Assembly: GCA_036365145.1 (NCBI GenBank)
Contig: JAEOAD010000012.1
Coordinates: 41,546,501-41,610,500, forward strand
From: Orientallactaga sibirica
Taxonomy: Eukaryota; Chordata; Mammalia; Rodentia; Dipodidae
DNA: 64,000 nucleotides
Reading direction: 5' to 3'
Shown here: positions 1 to 11,385 of the stretch, piece by piece
How the letters are laid out: every line of letters begins with the position of its first letter
Numbering within the stretch: position 1 is the first letter of the stretch
The notes under the pieces: model-generated
Seen by the model: the letters and a program-made list of their open reading frames with translations, nothing else
Databases searched by the model: none
Told to the model about the DNA's origin: nothing
Program-made: the position numbers and the translations under genes

Positions 1-87
1 TGGCTTACATGGGTCCTTGGGAATCGATCCTGGGTCCTTTGGCTTTGCAGATAAGTGCCTTAACCACTATGCCATCTCTCCAGCCCA
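1..87 (-). repeat. DIP-like SINE, cut by window edge
   Basis: Antisense head of the tRNA-derived SINE, ending in the reverse complement of its GGGCTGGAGAGATGGC start. The tail part lies before position 1. Confidence 0.85.
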
Positions 88-98
88 TAACTGATATA

Positions 99-256
99 TT
101 TTTTTTTTTTTTGGTTTTTTGAGGTAGGGTCTCACTCTAGTCCAGGCTGACCTGGAATTCACTATGTAGTCTCAGGGTGGCCTTGAACTCATGGTGATCC
201 TCCTACCTCTGCCTCCCGAGTGCTGGGATTAAAGGCATGCGCCACCATGCCCGGCC
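99..256 (-). repeat. B1 SINE
   Basis: Antisense B1 with a poly(T) run at its left end and GCCCGGCC at the right. Full length by eye. Confidence 0.9.
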
Positions 257-285
257 ATAACTGATATTTCTAAAGCCAGCAACTC

Positions 286-288
286 TGT

Positions 289-332
<44 letters not shown>
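286..332. repeat. (TG)n microsatellite
   Basis: About 20 TG units, interrupted once near the left end, directly abutting the next B1. Confidence 0.95.
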
Positions 333-335
<3 letters not shown>

Positions 336-488
336 GCCAAGCATGGTAGCACATGCCTTTAATCCCAGCACTCAGGAGGCAAAGGTAGGAGGATTACTGA
401 GTTTGAAGCCAGCCTGGGACTACAGAGAGACTTCCTGGACAGTCTGGACTAGAGTGAGCCCCAACCTCGACAACAACAATAAAAAAAT
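336..488 (+). repeat. B1 SINE
   Basis: Sense B1 with several differences from the common form (AGCCAAGCATGGTAGC start). The tail has a CAACAACAAT interruption. Confidence 0.85.
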
Positions 489-523
489 TACATATATAAT
501 TTATTTATTTGTTTCTACAAAAT

Positions 524-680
524 AGCCAAGCATGGTGGCATATGCTTTTAGTCACTCAGAGGACTGAGGTAGGAGGATTGCTGTGAGTTCAAGGTCAGTC
601 TGGGGCTATAATATGAGTGAGTTTCATGTCAGTCTGGGTAGAGGGAGACCCTGCCTCAAAAAAAAACAAAACAAACAAAC

Positions 681-711
<31 letters not shown>

Positions 712-714
712 TAT
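524..714 (+). repeat. B1 SINE with AT-repeat tail
   Basis: Diverged sense B1, tail of AAAC units followed by about 12 AT units. Confidence 0.85.
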
Positions 715-734
715 GCTAGTTGAGAATAAAGGAT

Positions 735-838
735 ACCTACTAGATTATAAACTCCCTTAGAACTAAGAATATATCTTGTGCTTCTGTTTTCCATGTTTTT
801 TGCATAGTGCTTGACACAAAACAAGTGCTTAGTGTGGT
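735..838 (+). repeat. LINE-2 3' end, ancient
   Basis: The run from GATTATAAACTCCCTTAG to GACACAAAACAAGTGCTTAG resembles the conserved 3' end of L2 elements. No poly(A) tail, as expected for L2. Judged from memory of the family. Confidence 0.5.
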
Positions 839-857
839 TGAAGAAATAAGAGTTACA

Positions 858-1043
858 GGGGTTAAAGTGGTTAAAGGTGCTTGCTTACAAAGCCTGACAG
901 CCTAGATTCAATTTCCAAGTCCCCACATAAAGCCAGACATACAAAGTGAAACATGTATCTACAGTTCATTTTCCATGGCAGGAGGCCCTAGCATACCCAT
1001 ACTCTCCCTCTCTGCCCCTTCTGTGCTTGTAAATAAATAAATA
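858..1043 (+). repeat. DIP-like SINE
   Basis: Diverged sense copy; the start is worn (GGGGTTAAAGTGGTTAAAGG) and the B box has decayed. Ends in AAATAAATAAAT. Confidence 0.8.
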
Positions 1044-1251
1044 GGGCTAGTGAGATGGCTCAATGGTTAAAGGCACTTGATTGCAAAGCCTGATGGCCCA
1101 GGTTCCATTCCACAGTACCCATGCAAAGCCAGAAGCACAAAGTGCTATGCATCCAGAGTCCATTTGCAGTGGCAAGAGGCCCTGACCCATCCATTTATAT
1201 GCTCGCTCTCTCTCTCTCCCATTGCAAAATAAATAAATAAATAAATAAAAA
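1044..1251 (+). repeat. DIP-like SINE
   Basis: Inserted directly in the tail of the preceding copy. Starts AGGGCTAGTGAGATGGC and ends in (AAAT)n. Confidence 0.88.
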
Positions 1252-1390
1252 TTTTAATAATGCAGGTATTTAGAGTTCTTCATGACATGGAAACACATAC
1301 CTTGGAGATGACACAGCATGTAAGGTTCACAGTGAAATGGAAGGTCTTGGTATCCTAGGAGAGAAAATTCCCAGAATAAAGAAAGGGTCA

Positions 1391-1609
1391 GGCTGGAGAG
1401 ATTCCTTAGCGGTTAAGCAGTTGCCTGTGAAGCCTAGGGACTCAGGTTCAGTTTCCCAGAACCCACATAAGCCAGATGCACAAAGTGGCTGGGATTTATT
1501 TGCAGTGGCCCTGGTGCACCCATTTTCTTCCTTTCTCTGTCTCTGTCTCTCTTTTCTCTCTGTGTGTGTATCTGATTCTTTCTATCTCTCAAATAAATAA
1601 ATAAAAAGA
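1391..1609 (+). repeat. DIP-like SINE with clear target-site duplication
   Basis: Flanked by a perfect 13-bp direct repeat, AAAGAAAGGGTCA, at 1378-1390 and 1610-1622, which fixes both ends of the insertion. Confidence 0.92.
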
Positions 1610-1622
1610 AAAGAAAGGGTCA

Positions 1623-1991
1623 CATGAGGACATGCGGCAAAGTACTTATCACCTAAAAAGCACTGTACAGATGACTTACTCCAAGGAAATGTCATCTACT
1701 CATTGTTAATATAGTTATGTCTAGTTATAAATTTTTCTTTAAACCAGTTTTATTAGGCCCTTGACTTGGTAAATTTCAATATTTAATTTCATTTGCCAAG
1801 ACATATTTGGGCACACAATTTTTATTCATTTTTCAACAAGTGTTTAGTGAGGCTCCCATATATGTCTGCCACTATTCTAGGCACTTATATTATGATTAAC
1901 AGTGATTAAAGTGCTGCCATAGAATGTTATTTCTCATTAAGGGAGATGGGTAATGAGTAAGCTATGTTCAATACCCTCAGAGCAGGATATG
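1623..1991. other. Unassigned single-copy sequence
   Basis: No gene seen. The part near 1825-1900 (ATTCATTTTTCAACAAGTG and onward) looks like a worn, ancient interspersed repeat, but I cannot name the family. Confidence 0.4.
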
Positions 1992-2083
1992 TTTTGTTTT
2001 GTTTTATTTTATTTTATTTTATTTTATTTTATTTTATTTTATTTTATTTTATTTTATTTTATTTTATTTTATTTTATTTTATT
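1992..2083. repeat. (TTTTA)n microsatellite
   Basis: About 16 ATTTT units after three GTTTT units. It is the extended A-tail of the antisense SINE to its right. Confidence 0.95.
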
Positions 2084-2275
2084 TGTTATTTGAGAGAGAG
2101 AGAAAGAGGCAGATAGAGAATGGTGATTATGCCAGGGCCTCTAGCCACTACAAATGAACTCCAAATGCATGTGCTACCTTGTGCATCTGGCTTACATGGG
2201 TCCTGGGGAATTGAACCGGAGCCCTTTGGCTTTGTGGGCAAGCACCTTAACCACTAAGCTATCTCTCCAGCCCCC
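2084..2275 (-). repeat. DIP-like SINE
   Basis: Antisense copy with A and B boxes recognisable in reverse complement; tail expanded into the TTTTA repeat. Confidence 0.9.
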
Positions 2276-2340
2276 ATAGGAGATGTTTGAAACATAGAAA
2301 TACACAGTCAGGAGAAGTGTAAGGAAAGGCCAATAATGAC

Positions 2341-4027
2341 TCTTGAACTCACAAGTGTGACTTCTGGTCACTGTAGTTCAGCTCTGTTCATTCTTCACAA
2401 GGAAAAGTCTCACTTTTGAGTTGACAAAGACCAAAAAAGTAGATGAATGCTGCTCTTTGTCCTAGTGACTGATATATGGGCCAGAATTCCACTTAATCAA
2501 TGTGATAGAATGTTGGAAGTACCAGTCTGACTAGAATAGAAGACACCACTGTCCAGACACTCCCTCTCCTTCTGGTTAGTCCCTGTGAGAAATCAGATTG
2601 TAATTAGAAGTTTGCTTGGCTGAGCCCTAAGATTGAGAACCATGAATTCTAAAGGTAAAAGGGTGTGGCTTTCTTTACAAGTCTGCTGACCTCGACTTTC
2701 TTTTGGCCATTGCTTTCTACATTAGAGGTTAACTTTCTTTTGATTGTTACAGTTTTTGTCCAGGCAAATCACATATGATACAATAGATTATATTTTACTT
2801 TATTAAATTTCCATGAAATTCCAGGCTTCCCAGGGATTACCTAAGTCACCTAGGTTGAAATTTGGGGTGTTACTCTACTACTACCAGACTTTTGTAAACT
2901 GTTGTTTTACGCCCCTAGGTGGCAAGTGTTAGGTACAGACTTGAACTGCTTGGGGATTAGAAAGAAGACAGAAGGAACCATTGTCTTTATGCTCTTATCT
3001 GTATTCTATGGCATGTGAAATGTGAAACCCTTATCTGTGTTAGAGATGCATGAGGAGTAGGACCTAGACTGGAAAGGGAGGTAGCAGTTACTGTTCTAAA
3101 AAATCAAATACATATCTATGATTAGCTGATAATATTTTCTTTTACAAATACTTGAAATAAAGTATGTTGAGAATAAAGGAAAATACGTTGTTGCCAAAAA
3201 AAAAAAAAAAAAATGTTTTTAGACTGCATGAAAGAAACCATTCCTTCCAAGAGCGCTGCCTTAACTTTGTTTCCTCGGTTGGTTTGAACCTGTGATGACC
3301 ATGACCATTGGTCTTTTCATGTAGTATTTTAAGGTATGGTTGAATTGGAAAGGAAGGATATGCCTTTGCAGCATCTCTGTTTTGAGTTTGTTTTGTGGTA
3401 GTGGAACACACTCTTACCAGTGCCTGTCTACCTGGGAGGATACAAAATGATCGTGGAACACAAGATAGAATTTGAAGGAGGACCAGGTGGCTCACTTGAG
3501 GAGAGCCCCAAGCTGATTTTATGCACAGGTTTTATTGAGGGTTTAAGGCAGTAAAAGTTACTGGGAATTTAAGCAGAACTGAAAAATGAAAAATGTTTAT
3601 TATTCTCAGCATAAGGTAGATCAGGAGTTGTAGACTTAAAAGTTTTGTTTTGGAACATGCTTATCACAACAGGAAATATTTGTAGATGCTGTTGAGTTCC
3701 TTGTATCCAAGGAGCTCACACCCAAAAACACATTGTTTTTACGTTCTCAGGCTTAGCTTGTGCAGAGATTAACCTGTTGTGGGGCAAGCATGATATCCAC
3801 AAGAGAATACTTATGAATGGGAAGAGTGATTCTCACTTTTTATAGCACTGTTTTGGCTTTCCCTTCAGTAGCTATGTCCTATTTTCTACGTATATCAATT
3901 AAGAAACCTTACCAGTTGAATAATAGCAAAAGAGCATTCCTCTTTATTATAGTTGTTGAGTTTTTTGCCACTGACTATTGCCTCTGTTATTCCCATTGCC
4001 ATTACCTAGTCTTTAGTAAGGGCTTCT
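2341..4027. other. Non-SINE part of duplicated unit
   Basis: About 1.7 kb with no SINE and no gene I recognise. A minus-strand open frame of 117 codons at 3142-3495 has no family signature and runs through a poly(A) tract, so I do not call it a gene. Repeated at 7899-9587. Confidence 0.5.
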
Positions 4028-4235
4028 GGGCTGGACAAATGGCTTAGTGGTTAAGGCATTGCCTACAAAGCCAAAGTACCCAGGTTCATGTACCCACGTA
4101 AGCCAGATGCACAAGGTGATGCATGAGTCTGGAGTTCATTTACAACAGCTAGAGACCCTGGCATGTCCATTCTCTTTCTCTCTGTATGTGTGTCTCTGTC
4201 TCATTCTCTCTTGCTCTTTCAAATAAATAAATAAT
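4028..4235 (+). repeat. DIP-like SINE
   Basis: Flanked by AGTAAGGGCTTC at 4015-4026 and 4242-4253 (target-site duplication). Confidence 0.92.
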
Positions 4236-4298
4236 AGAAAAAGTAAGGGCTTCCTACCTCCGGGGTAACACAATAAGCACATAATAACAATTATCTCT

Positions 4299-4528
4299 GA
4301 GCTGGAGAAATGGCTTAGCAGTTAAGGTGCTTGTCTTTGAAGCCTAAGAACCCAGGTTCAATTCCCTAGTAGCCATGTAAACCAGATGCACATGGTGGCA
4401 CATATGTCTGGAGTTTGCAGTATCTAGAGGCCCTGGCACACCCATATTCATATTCTCTCTCTTTTTCCCCCTCCCTATCTCTCTCTCTTCCTCTTTCTCG
4501 CTCAAATAAATAAAATAAATAAAAATAA
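4299..4528 (+). repeat. DIP-like SINE
   Basis: Sense copy starting GAGCTGGAGAAATGGC, with an A-rich AAATAAAATAAATAAAAAT tail. Confidence 0.9.
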
Positions 4529-4713
4529 TTTATAAAATTTTTTTTGAAAATCTCTAACTTCTCACAGTAGTTGTGAAACTGCTAGAATAAGGTTAGGTAT
4601 CCTTGAGTCACGTGGAGGCAGTAGAGGAACCAGGTTTGAACTTTGAGACTGTTTCACTCCAGACCTGAAGAGCTCATTATTGCTTTGTCAAGTTACTTCC
4701 TTTTTTAAAAAAT

Positions 4714-4914
4714 ATTTTATTTATTCCAAAGAGAGAAAGAGGGGGGCAGAGAGAGAGAGAGAATGGGCACACCAAGGCCTCTAGCTATTGCAGATGAACT
4801 CGAGATGCATGTGCCACCTTGTACATCTGGGTTATGTGGGTACTGGGGAATTGAACCTAGGTCTTTAGGATTCATAGGCAAGTGCCTTAAGTGCTAAGCC
4901 ATCTCTCCAGCCCT
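4714..4914 (-). repeat. DIP-like SINE
   Basis: Antisense copy with a GAGA-rich 3' part at left and GCCATCTCTCCAGCCC at right. Confidence 0.9.
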
Positions 4915-5080
4915 TGTTTTATTTTGTTTTGGGTTTTGTTTTTCAAGGTAAGGTCTCACTGTAGCCAGGCTGACCTGGAATTCATTATGTAGTCTCAGGC
5001 TGGCCTCGAACTCACAGTGATCCTCCTACCTCAACCTCTCAAGTGCTGGGATTAATGGTGTGCACCACCATGTCCAGTGC
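4915..5080 (-). repeat. B1 SINE
   Basis: Antisense B1 abutting the previous SINE; poly(T) broken up by G (TTTTGTTTTGGG). Confidence 0.88.
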
Positions 5081-5216
5081 CAAGTTATTTCTTGTGCTTT
5101 CAGGTAAATGCACTACTCAAAGTTGTAAACTCAAATAAAATGCTAATAATTGAGCATTTATGGATGAATCAATGACTATTTCAGTTAAAGTGTTATTAAA
5201 GCATAGGAGCCTATCA

Positions 5217-5346
5217 GGGCTGGAGAAATGGCTTAGTGGTTAAGGCATTTGCCTGCGAAGCCAAAGGACCCACATGCATCTGGAGTTCGTTTGCAGTGAC
5301 TAGAGACCCTGACATGCCCATTCTCTCTCTGTCTGCCTCTCTTTTA

Positions 5347-5381
<35 letters not shown>

Positions 5382-5406
5382 TTGGAAATAAATAAATAAA
5401 TTTTTT
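5217..5406 (+). repeat. DIP-like SINE, internally deleted
   Basis: The segment that normally carries the B box and following part is missing: AAAGGACCC runs straight into ACATGCATCTGGAG. Confidence 0.88.
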
Positions 5407-5496
5407 TATAAAACAAAAAATAGAAGCCTATTACTTAATAGAATACTTATTTAGTATGTCTTTATTAAATAGATTAATTCCAAATTGCTATTTAAT

Positions 5497-5638
5497 TTTT
5501 TTTTGAATTAGGGTCTCACTCTAGCCCAGGCTGACCTGGAATTCACTGTATGGTCTCAGGGTGGCCTTGAATTCATGGCAGTCCTCTTACCTCTGCCTCC
5601 TGAATGTTGGAATTAAAGGCGTGCGCCACCACGCCCAA
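5497..5638 (-). repeat. B1 SINE
   Basis: Antisense B1 between a short poly(T) and ACGCCCAACT. Confidence 0.9.
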
Positions 5639-5668
5639 CTCTGGTATTTAATATTTGTTGATTGTTTG

Positions 5669-5826
5669 AGCTGAAGAGATGGCTTAGCAATTAAGGACCT
5701 AGGTTCAATTCCCCAGTACCCACGTAAACCAGATGCATAAGGTAGCATATGTGTCTAGAGTTGGCCCTGGCGTGCCCTTTCTCCCTCTCTATCTGCCCTT
5801 TCTCTCAAATACATAAATATTTTTTA
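5669..5826 (+). repeat. DIP-like SINE, two internal deletions
   Basis: Lacks the stretch between A and B boxes (AGCAATTAAGGACCTAGG) and part of the CT-rich region. Confidence 0.85.
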
Positions 5827-6079
5827 AATATTTAATGATTGTTTAATATCTGTTCTATTTAATAGAATAGCTTAACATTATTTTTAATTCTTCATTTAGC
5901 AAAAGTAAATATATTTTTCTTGAGAGTTACAAAGAGAATTACATTATCAACCATAGAGTAAGTCAGCTAAGAAAGAAAATAGAAAAACTATGGGACTGGG
6001 GGTCCCTCAGTGATAGAGTGCATGCTTATCACACTTAAGAATGTTTATTCAAGCCAGAGCACCAAAATGTGGGGGTTGT

Positions 6080-6268
6080 TTCACTCTTTTATGAAAAGAG
6101 AGAGAATTAGTGCACCAGGGCCCCAGCCACTGTAGTCAAACTCCAGATGCATGCATGTGCAACCTTGCACATGTGTGTCACCTGTGCGTCTGGCTTACAT
6201 GGGATCTGGGGAGTCAAACATGGGTCCTTAGGCTTTGCAGCAAAGTACCTTAGCCATCTCTTCAGCCC
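6080..6268 (-). repeat. DIP-like SINE, expanded-middle variant
   Basis: The middle has an extra CACATGTGTGTCACCT-like segment before the usual GTGCGTCTGGC. The same insert is seen at 46395, 48755 and 53520. Confidence 0.85.
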
Positions 6269-6300
6269 TTTTATTTAAAAAAAAAAAAATAGAAAAACTA

Positions 6301-6458
6301 AAGGCCAGGCATGGCGGCACATGCTTTTAATCCCAGCACTCAGGAGGCAGAGGTAGGATCGCTGAGAGTTTGAGGCCACACTTGAGCGTACATAGTAAAT
6401 TCCAGGTCAGCCTGGGCTAGAGTGAGATCCTACCTTGAAAGGAAAAAAAAAAAAAAAT
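6301..6458 (+). repeat. B1 SINE
   Basis: Sense B1 (AAGGCCAGGCATGGCGGC start). A short TAGAAAAACTA motif sits on both sides and is probably its target-site duplication. Confidence 0.9.
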
Positions 6459-6569
6459 AGAAAAACTAGGAATAAGAGCAGGCAGCCTAGACACAATCAC
6501 CCAAGATAAATAATATATGATTATCACATGATTAGAAAATGGGCCTCAGCCCTGCAGAACAGAAGTTAG

Positions 6570-6796
6570 ATTTATTTATTTTTATTTTTTTATTTATTTA
6601 CTGGCAAGCAGAAAGAGCTAGAGAAAAAAGAAACAGAGAGATAGAATGGTTGTACCAGGGCCACCAGCTGCTACAGATGCTACAGATGCATGTGCCACTT
6701 TGTGCATCTGGGTTTACATGGGTACTAGGGAATTGTACCTGGCAGGTTAGGCTTTGGAGACAAGCGCCTTAACTGCTTAGCCATCTCTCCTGCCCC
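6570..6796 (-). repeat. DIP-like SINE
   Basis: Antisense copy with a local CTACAGATG tandem repeat in its middle and a TATTTATT tail. Confidence 0.88.
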
Positions 6797-7217
6797 TAAG
6801 AAGTTGGGTTTTTGTCAGACCTCGCAGACTGGCACCTCTCAGTTTAGACTTAAATCAGCCAGACTCTGGCTAGTATACCAGCCAGAATGTTCCTGTCTTG
6901 GCGCTCTTAGCAGATTAGCACATTTCTTTCTTAGAAAGAAAAACCACAAAATTATCAAAAGCTTACTTGGAAGTTCAATAGAATTTATAGAAGATGTTAT
7001 CTTTTGAATAAGAATGAAGGGAAAGATGCACATATGTACTTATCTGTAAAATACAAGAGTAATTAATAAAAAAATGTAGGAAGGAAAATAATTGCTGTTG
7101 GTTATAAAAGCTAGAGGGAGAACAAAACAAACAAACAAAGGAGCATTTCCTAAGTAGGATTTTTTTGGATAAGTTTGACTATAACTGTATTAATAGGAAA
7201 CTTACTGAAGAAATAAA

Positions 7218-7330
7218 ATTATATTAGTAATGCTAGACTTGGTAGCTCATCCCTATAATCCCAGCTACTTGGAAAGCTGAGGCAGGAGAATCACAAGTTC
7301 AAGGCCAGCTTAGGCTACAAAGTAAATTCA
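7218..7330 (+). repeat. Old B1-type SINE
   Basis: Diverged B1 (CCTATAATCCCAGCTACTTGG), older looking than its neighbours; its end is cut by the next B1. Confidence 0.75.
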
Positions 7331-7340
7331 AGACAAGCCT

Positions 7341-7505
7341 GGTAAGCCAGGCATGGTGGCATACATCTTTAATCCCAGCACTTGGGAGGCAGAAGTAGGA
7401 GGATCACCATGAGTTTGAGACCACCCTGAGACTACATAGTGAATTCCAGTTCAGCCTGGACTAGAGTGAAACCCTACCTCAAAAAAAAAAAAAAAAAAAA
7501 AAAAG
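7341..7505 (+). repeat. B1 SINE
   Basis: Sense B1 with a pure A tail of about 24. The repeated phrase AGACTAGCCTGG after it indicates insertion into the older B1. Confidence 0.9.
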
Positions 7506-7542
7506 ACTAGCCTGGAAGATCCTGTCAAAAAATAAAAGTATT

Positions 7543-7725
7543 TTTTAATTTATTTATTTATTTGAGAGAGAATGGGAGAATGGGCACACCAGGGCCTCTG
7601 GCCACTACAGATGAAGTCCAGACACATGTGCCACTTTGTGCATCTGGTTCATGTGGGTACTGGGAATCGAATCTGAGGCTTAAGGCTTCACAGGGAAGCA
7701 CCTTAACCACTAAGCCATCTCTAGT
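7543..7725 (-). repeat. DIP-like SINE
   Basis: Antisense copy; the head ends CCATCTCTAGTCAGG, different from the usual CCAGCCC. Confidence 0.88.
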
Positions 7726-7737
7726 CAGGATTTTAAA

Positions 7738-7898
7738 ACATATTTTATTTCTTTATCTATTTGAGAGAAAAGAGAGAGGGAGAGGCAGAGAGAGTATGGG
7801 TGCACCAGAACCTCCAGCCACTGCAGACAAATTCCATGTGCCACCCTGTGCATCCGGCCTATGTGTGTTCAAACCTGTGTCCTTATGCTTTGCAGTGA
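7738..7898 (-). repeat. DIP-like SINE truncated at the duplication junction
   Basis: Antisense copy that stops after GCTTTGCAGTGA, where the second duplication copy begins. Its intact counterpart is at 13311-13506, which shows the truncation is caused by the duplication. Confidence 0.93.
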
Positions 7899-9587
7899 TC
7901 TTGAACTCACAAGTGTGACTTCTGGTCACTGTAGTTCAGCTCTGTTCATTCTTCACAAGGAAAAGTCTCACTTTTGAGTTGACAAAGACCAAAAAGTAGA
8001 TGAATGCTGCTCTTTGTCCTAGTGACTGATATATGGGCCAGAATTCCACTTAATCAATGTGATAGAATGTTGGAAGTACCAGTCTGACTAGAATAGAAGA
8101 CACCACTGTCCAGACACTCCCTCTCCTTCTGGTTAGTCCCTATGAGACATCAGATTGTAATTAGAAGTTTGCTTGGCTGAGCCCTAAGATTGAGAACCAT
8201 GAATTCTAAAGGTAAAAGGGTGTGGCTTTCTTTACAAGTCTGCTGACCTCGACTTTCTTTTGGCCATTGCTTTCTACATTAGAGGTTAACTTTCTTTTGA
8301 TTGTTACAGTTTTTGTCCAGGCAAATCACATATGATACAATAGATTATATTTTACTTTATTAAATTTCCATGAAATTCCAGGCTTCCCAGGGATTACCTA
8401 AGTCACCTAGGTTGAAATTTGGGGTGTTACTCTACTACTACCAGACTTTTGTAAACTGTTGTTTTACGCCCCTAGGTGGCAAGTGTTAGGTACAGACTTG
8501 AACTGCTTGGGGATTAGAAAGAAGACAGAAGGAACCATTGTCTTTATGCTCTTATCTGTATTCTATGGCATGTGAAATGTGAAACCCTTATCTGTGTTAG
8601 AGATGCATGAGGAGTAGGACCTAGACTAGAAAGGGAGGTAGCAGTTACTGTTCTAAAAAATCAAATACATATCTATGATTAGCTGATAATATTTTCTTTT
8701 ACAAATGCTTGAAATAAAGTATGTTGAGAATAAAGGAAAATACGTTGTTGCCAAAAAAAAAAATGTTTTTAGACTGCATGAAAGAAACCATTCCTTCCAA
8801 GAGCGCTGCCTTAACTTTGTTTCCTCGGTTGGTTTGAACCTGTGATGACCATGACCATGACCATTGGTCTTTTCATGTAGTATTTTAAGGTATGGTTGAA
8901 TTGGAAAGGAAGGATATGCCTTTGCAGCATCTCTGTTTTGAGTTTGTTTTGTGGTAGTGGAACACACTCTTACCAGTGCCTGTCTACCTGGGAGGATACA
9001 AAATGATCGTGCAACACAAGATAGAATTTGAAGGAGGACCAGGTGGCTCACTTGAGGAGAGCCCCAAGCTGATTTTATGCACAGGTTTTATTGAGGGTTT
9101 AAGGCAGTAAAAGTTACTGGGAATTTAAGCAGAACTGAAAAATGAAAAATGTTTATTATTCTCAGCATAAGGTAGATCAGGAGTTGTAGACTTAAAAGTT
9201 TTGTTTTGGAACATGCTTATCACAACAGGAAATATTTGTAGATGCTGTTGAGTTCCTTGTATCCAAGGAGCTCACACCCAAAGCACATTGTTTTTTACGT
9301 TCCCAGGCTTAGCTTGTGCAGAGATTAACCTGTTGTGGGGCAAGCATGATATCCACAAGAGAATACTTATGAATGGGAAGAGTGATTCTCACTTTTTATA
9401 GCACTGTTTGTTTTGGCTTTCCCTTCAGTAGCTATGTCCTATTTTCTACGTATATCAATTAAGAAACCTTACCAGTTGAATAATAGCAAAAGAGCATTCC
9501 TCTTTATTATAGTTGTTGAGTTTTTTGCCACTGACTATTGCCTCTGTTATTCCCATTGCCATTACCTAGTCTTTAGTAAGGGCTTCT
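7899..9587. other. Non-SINE part of duplicated unit, copy 2
   Basis: Counterpart of 2341-4027. The minus-strand open frame here is longer (8653-9051) only because the poly(A) tract it crosses differs in length, which argues against coding function. Confidence 0.5.
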
Positions 9588-9795
9588 GGGCTGGACAAAT
9601 GGCTTAGTGGTTAAGGCATTGCCTACAAAGCCAAAGTACCCAGGTTCATGTACCCACGTAAGCCAGATGCACAAGGTGATGCATGAGTCTGGAGTTCATT
9701 TACAACAGCTAGAGACCCTGGCATGTCCATTCTCTTTCTCTCTGTATGTGTGTCTCTGTCTCATTCTCTCTTGCTCTTTCAAATAAATAAATAAT
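9588..9795 (+). repeat. DIP-like SINE (copy of 4028)
   Basis: Counterpart of the SINE at 4028 in the second duplication unit, with the same flanking direct repeat. Confidence 0.92.
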
Positions 9796-9857
9796 AGAAA
9801 AAGTAAGGGCTTCCTACCTCCGGGTAACACAATAAGCACATAATAACAATTATCTCT

Positions 9858-10087
9858 GAGCTGGAGAAATGGCTTAGCAGTTAAGGTGCTTGTCTTTGAA
9901 GCCTAAGAACCCAGGTTCAATTCCCTAGTAGCCATGTAAACCAGATGCACATGGTGGCACATATGTCTGGAGTTTGCAGTATCTAGAGGCCCTGGCACAC
10001 CCATATTCATATTCTCTCTCTTTTTCCCCCTCCCTATCTCTCTCTCTTCCTCTTTCTCGCTCAAATAAATAAAATAAATAAAAATAA
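9858..10087 (+). repeat. DIP-like SINE (copy of 4299)
   Basis: Counterpart of 4299-4528. Confidence 0.9.
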
Positions 10088-10273
10088 TTTATAAAATTTT
10101 TTTTGAAAATCTCTAACTTCTCACAGTAGTTGTGAAACTGCTAGAATAAGGTTAGGTATCCTTGAGTCACGTGGAGGCAGTAGAGGAACCAGGTTTGAAC
10201 TTTGAGACTGTTTCACTCCAGACCTGAAGAGCTCATTATTGCTTTGTCAAGTTACTTCCTTTTTTAAAAAATA

Positions 10274-10471
10274 TTTTATTTATTCCAAAGAGAGAAAGAG
10301 GGGGGCAGAGAGAGAGAGAGAATGGGCACACCAAGGCCTCTAGCTATTGCAGATGAACTCGAGATGCATGTGCCACCTTGTACATCTGGGTTATGTGGGT
10401 ACTGGGAATTGAACCTAGGTCTTTAGGATTCATAGGCAAGTGCCTTAAGTGCTAAGCCATCTCTCCAGCCC
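10274..10471 (-). repeat. DIP-like SINE (copy of 4714)
   Basis: Counterpart of 4714-4914. Has TACTGGGAATTG where copy 1 has the family form TACTGGGGAATTG. Confidence 0.9.
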
Positions 10472-10637
10472 TTGTTTTATTTTTTGTTTTGGGTTTTGTT
10501 TTTCAGGTAAGGTCTCACTGTAGCCAGGCTGACCTGAATTCATTATGTAGTCTCAGGCTGGCCTCGAACTCACAGTGATCCTCCTACCTCAACCTCTCAA
10601 GTGCTGGGATTAATGGTGTGCACCACCATGTCCAGTG
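10472..10637 (-). repeat. B1 SINE (copy of 4915)
   Basis: Counterpart of 4915-5080. Has GACCTGAATTC where copy 1 keeps the family form GACCTGGAATTC. Confidence 0.88.
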
Positions 10638-10775
10638 CCAAGTTATTTCTTGTGCTTTCAGGTAAATGCACTACTCAAAGTTGTAAACTCAAATAAAATG
10701 CTAATAATTGAGCATTTATGGATGAATCAATGACTATTTCAGTTAAAGTGTTATTAAAGCATAGGAGCCTATCAG

Positions 10776-10904
10776 GGCTGGAGAAATGGCTTAGTGGTTA
10801 AGGCATTTGCCTGCGAAGCCAAAGGACCCACATGCATCTGGAGTTCGTTTGCAGTGACTAGAGACCCTGACATGCCCATTCTCTCTGTCTGCCTCTCTCT
10901 TTTA

Positions 10905-10941
<37 letters not shown>

Positions 10942-10965
10942 TCTGAAATAAATAAATAAATTTTT
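10776..10965 (+). repeat. DIP-like SINE (copy of 5217)
   Basis: Carries the same internal deletion as copy 1; the CT repeat lengths differ. Confidence 0.88.
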
Positions 10966-11054
10966 TTATAAAACAAAAAATAGAAGCCTATTACTTAATA
11001 GAATACTTATTTAGTATGTCTTTATTAAATAGATTAATTCCAAATTGCTATTTA

Positions 11055-11198
11055 ATTTTTTTTTGAATTAGGGTCTCACTCTAGCCCAGGCTGACCTGGA
11101 ATTCACTGTATGGTCTCAGGGTGGCCTTGAATTCATGGCAGTCCTCTTACCTCTGCCTCCTGAATGTTGGAATTAAAGGCGTGCGCCACCACGCCCAA
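11055..11198 (-). repeat. B1 SINE (copy of 5497)
   Basis: Counterpart of 5497-5638. Confidence 0.9.
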
Positions 11199-11227
11199 CT
11201 CTGGTATTTAATATTTGTTGATTGTTT

Positions 11228-11385
11228 GAGCTGAAGAGATGGCTTAGCAATTAAGGACCTAGGTTCAATTCCCCAGTACCCACGTAAACCAGATGCATAA
11301 GGTAGCATATGTGTCTAGAGTTGGCCCTGGCGTGCCCTTTCTCCCTCTCTATCTGCCCTTTCTCTCAAATACATAAATATTTTTT
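11228..11385 (+). repeat. DIP-like SINE (copy of 5669)
   Basis: Carries the same two internal deletions as copy 1. Confidence 0.85.

Larger units (their letters stand above)
2341..7898. repeat. Tandem duplication, copy 1 (about 5.56 kb)
   Basis: This block recurs in direct orientation immediately downstream at 7899-13473. The right end lies inside an antisense SINE, so that SINE is cut at the junction. Differences between the copies are about ten substitutions noticed by eye plus a few dozen mostly 1-base indels in homopolymers, and a 6-bp CATGAC unit difference near 3302/8859. It could be a recent real duplication or two alleles placed in tandem by the assembler. Confidence 0.95.

Noticed and set aside
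3142..3495. 117-codon minus-strand open frame in the duplicated unit, longer in copy 2 (8653-9051)
   Set aside because: It crosses a poly(A) tract whose length differs between copies, so the reading frame differs at the C-terminal end. No domain, no splice context, and overlap with non-coding-looking DNA.
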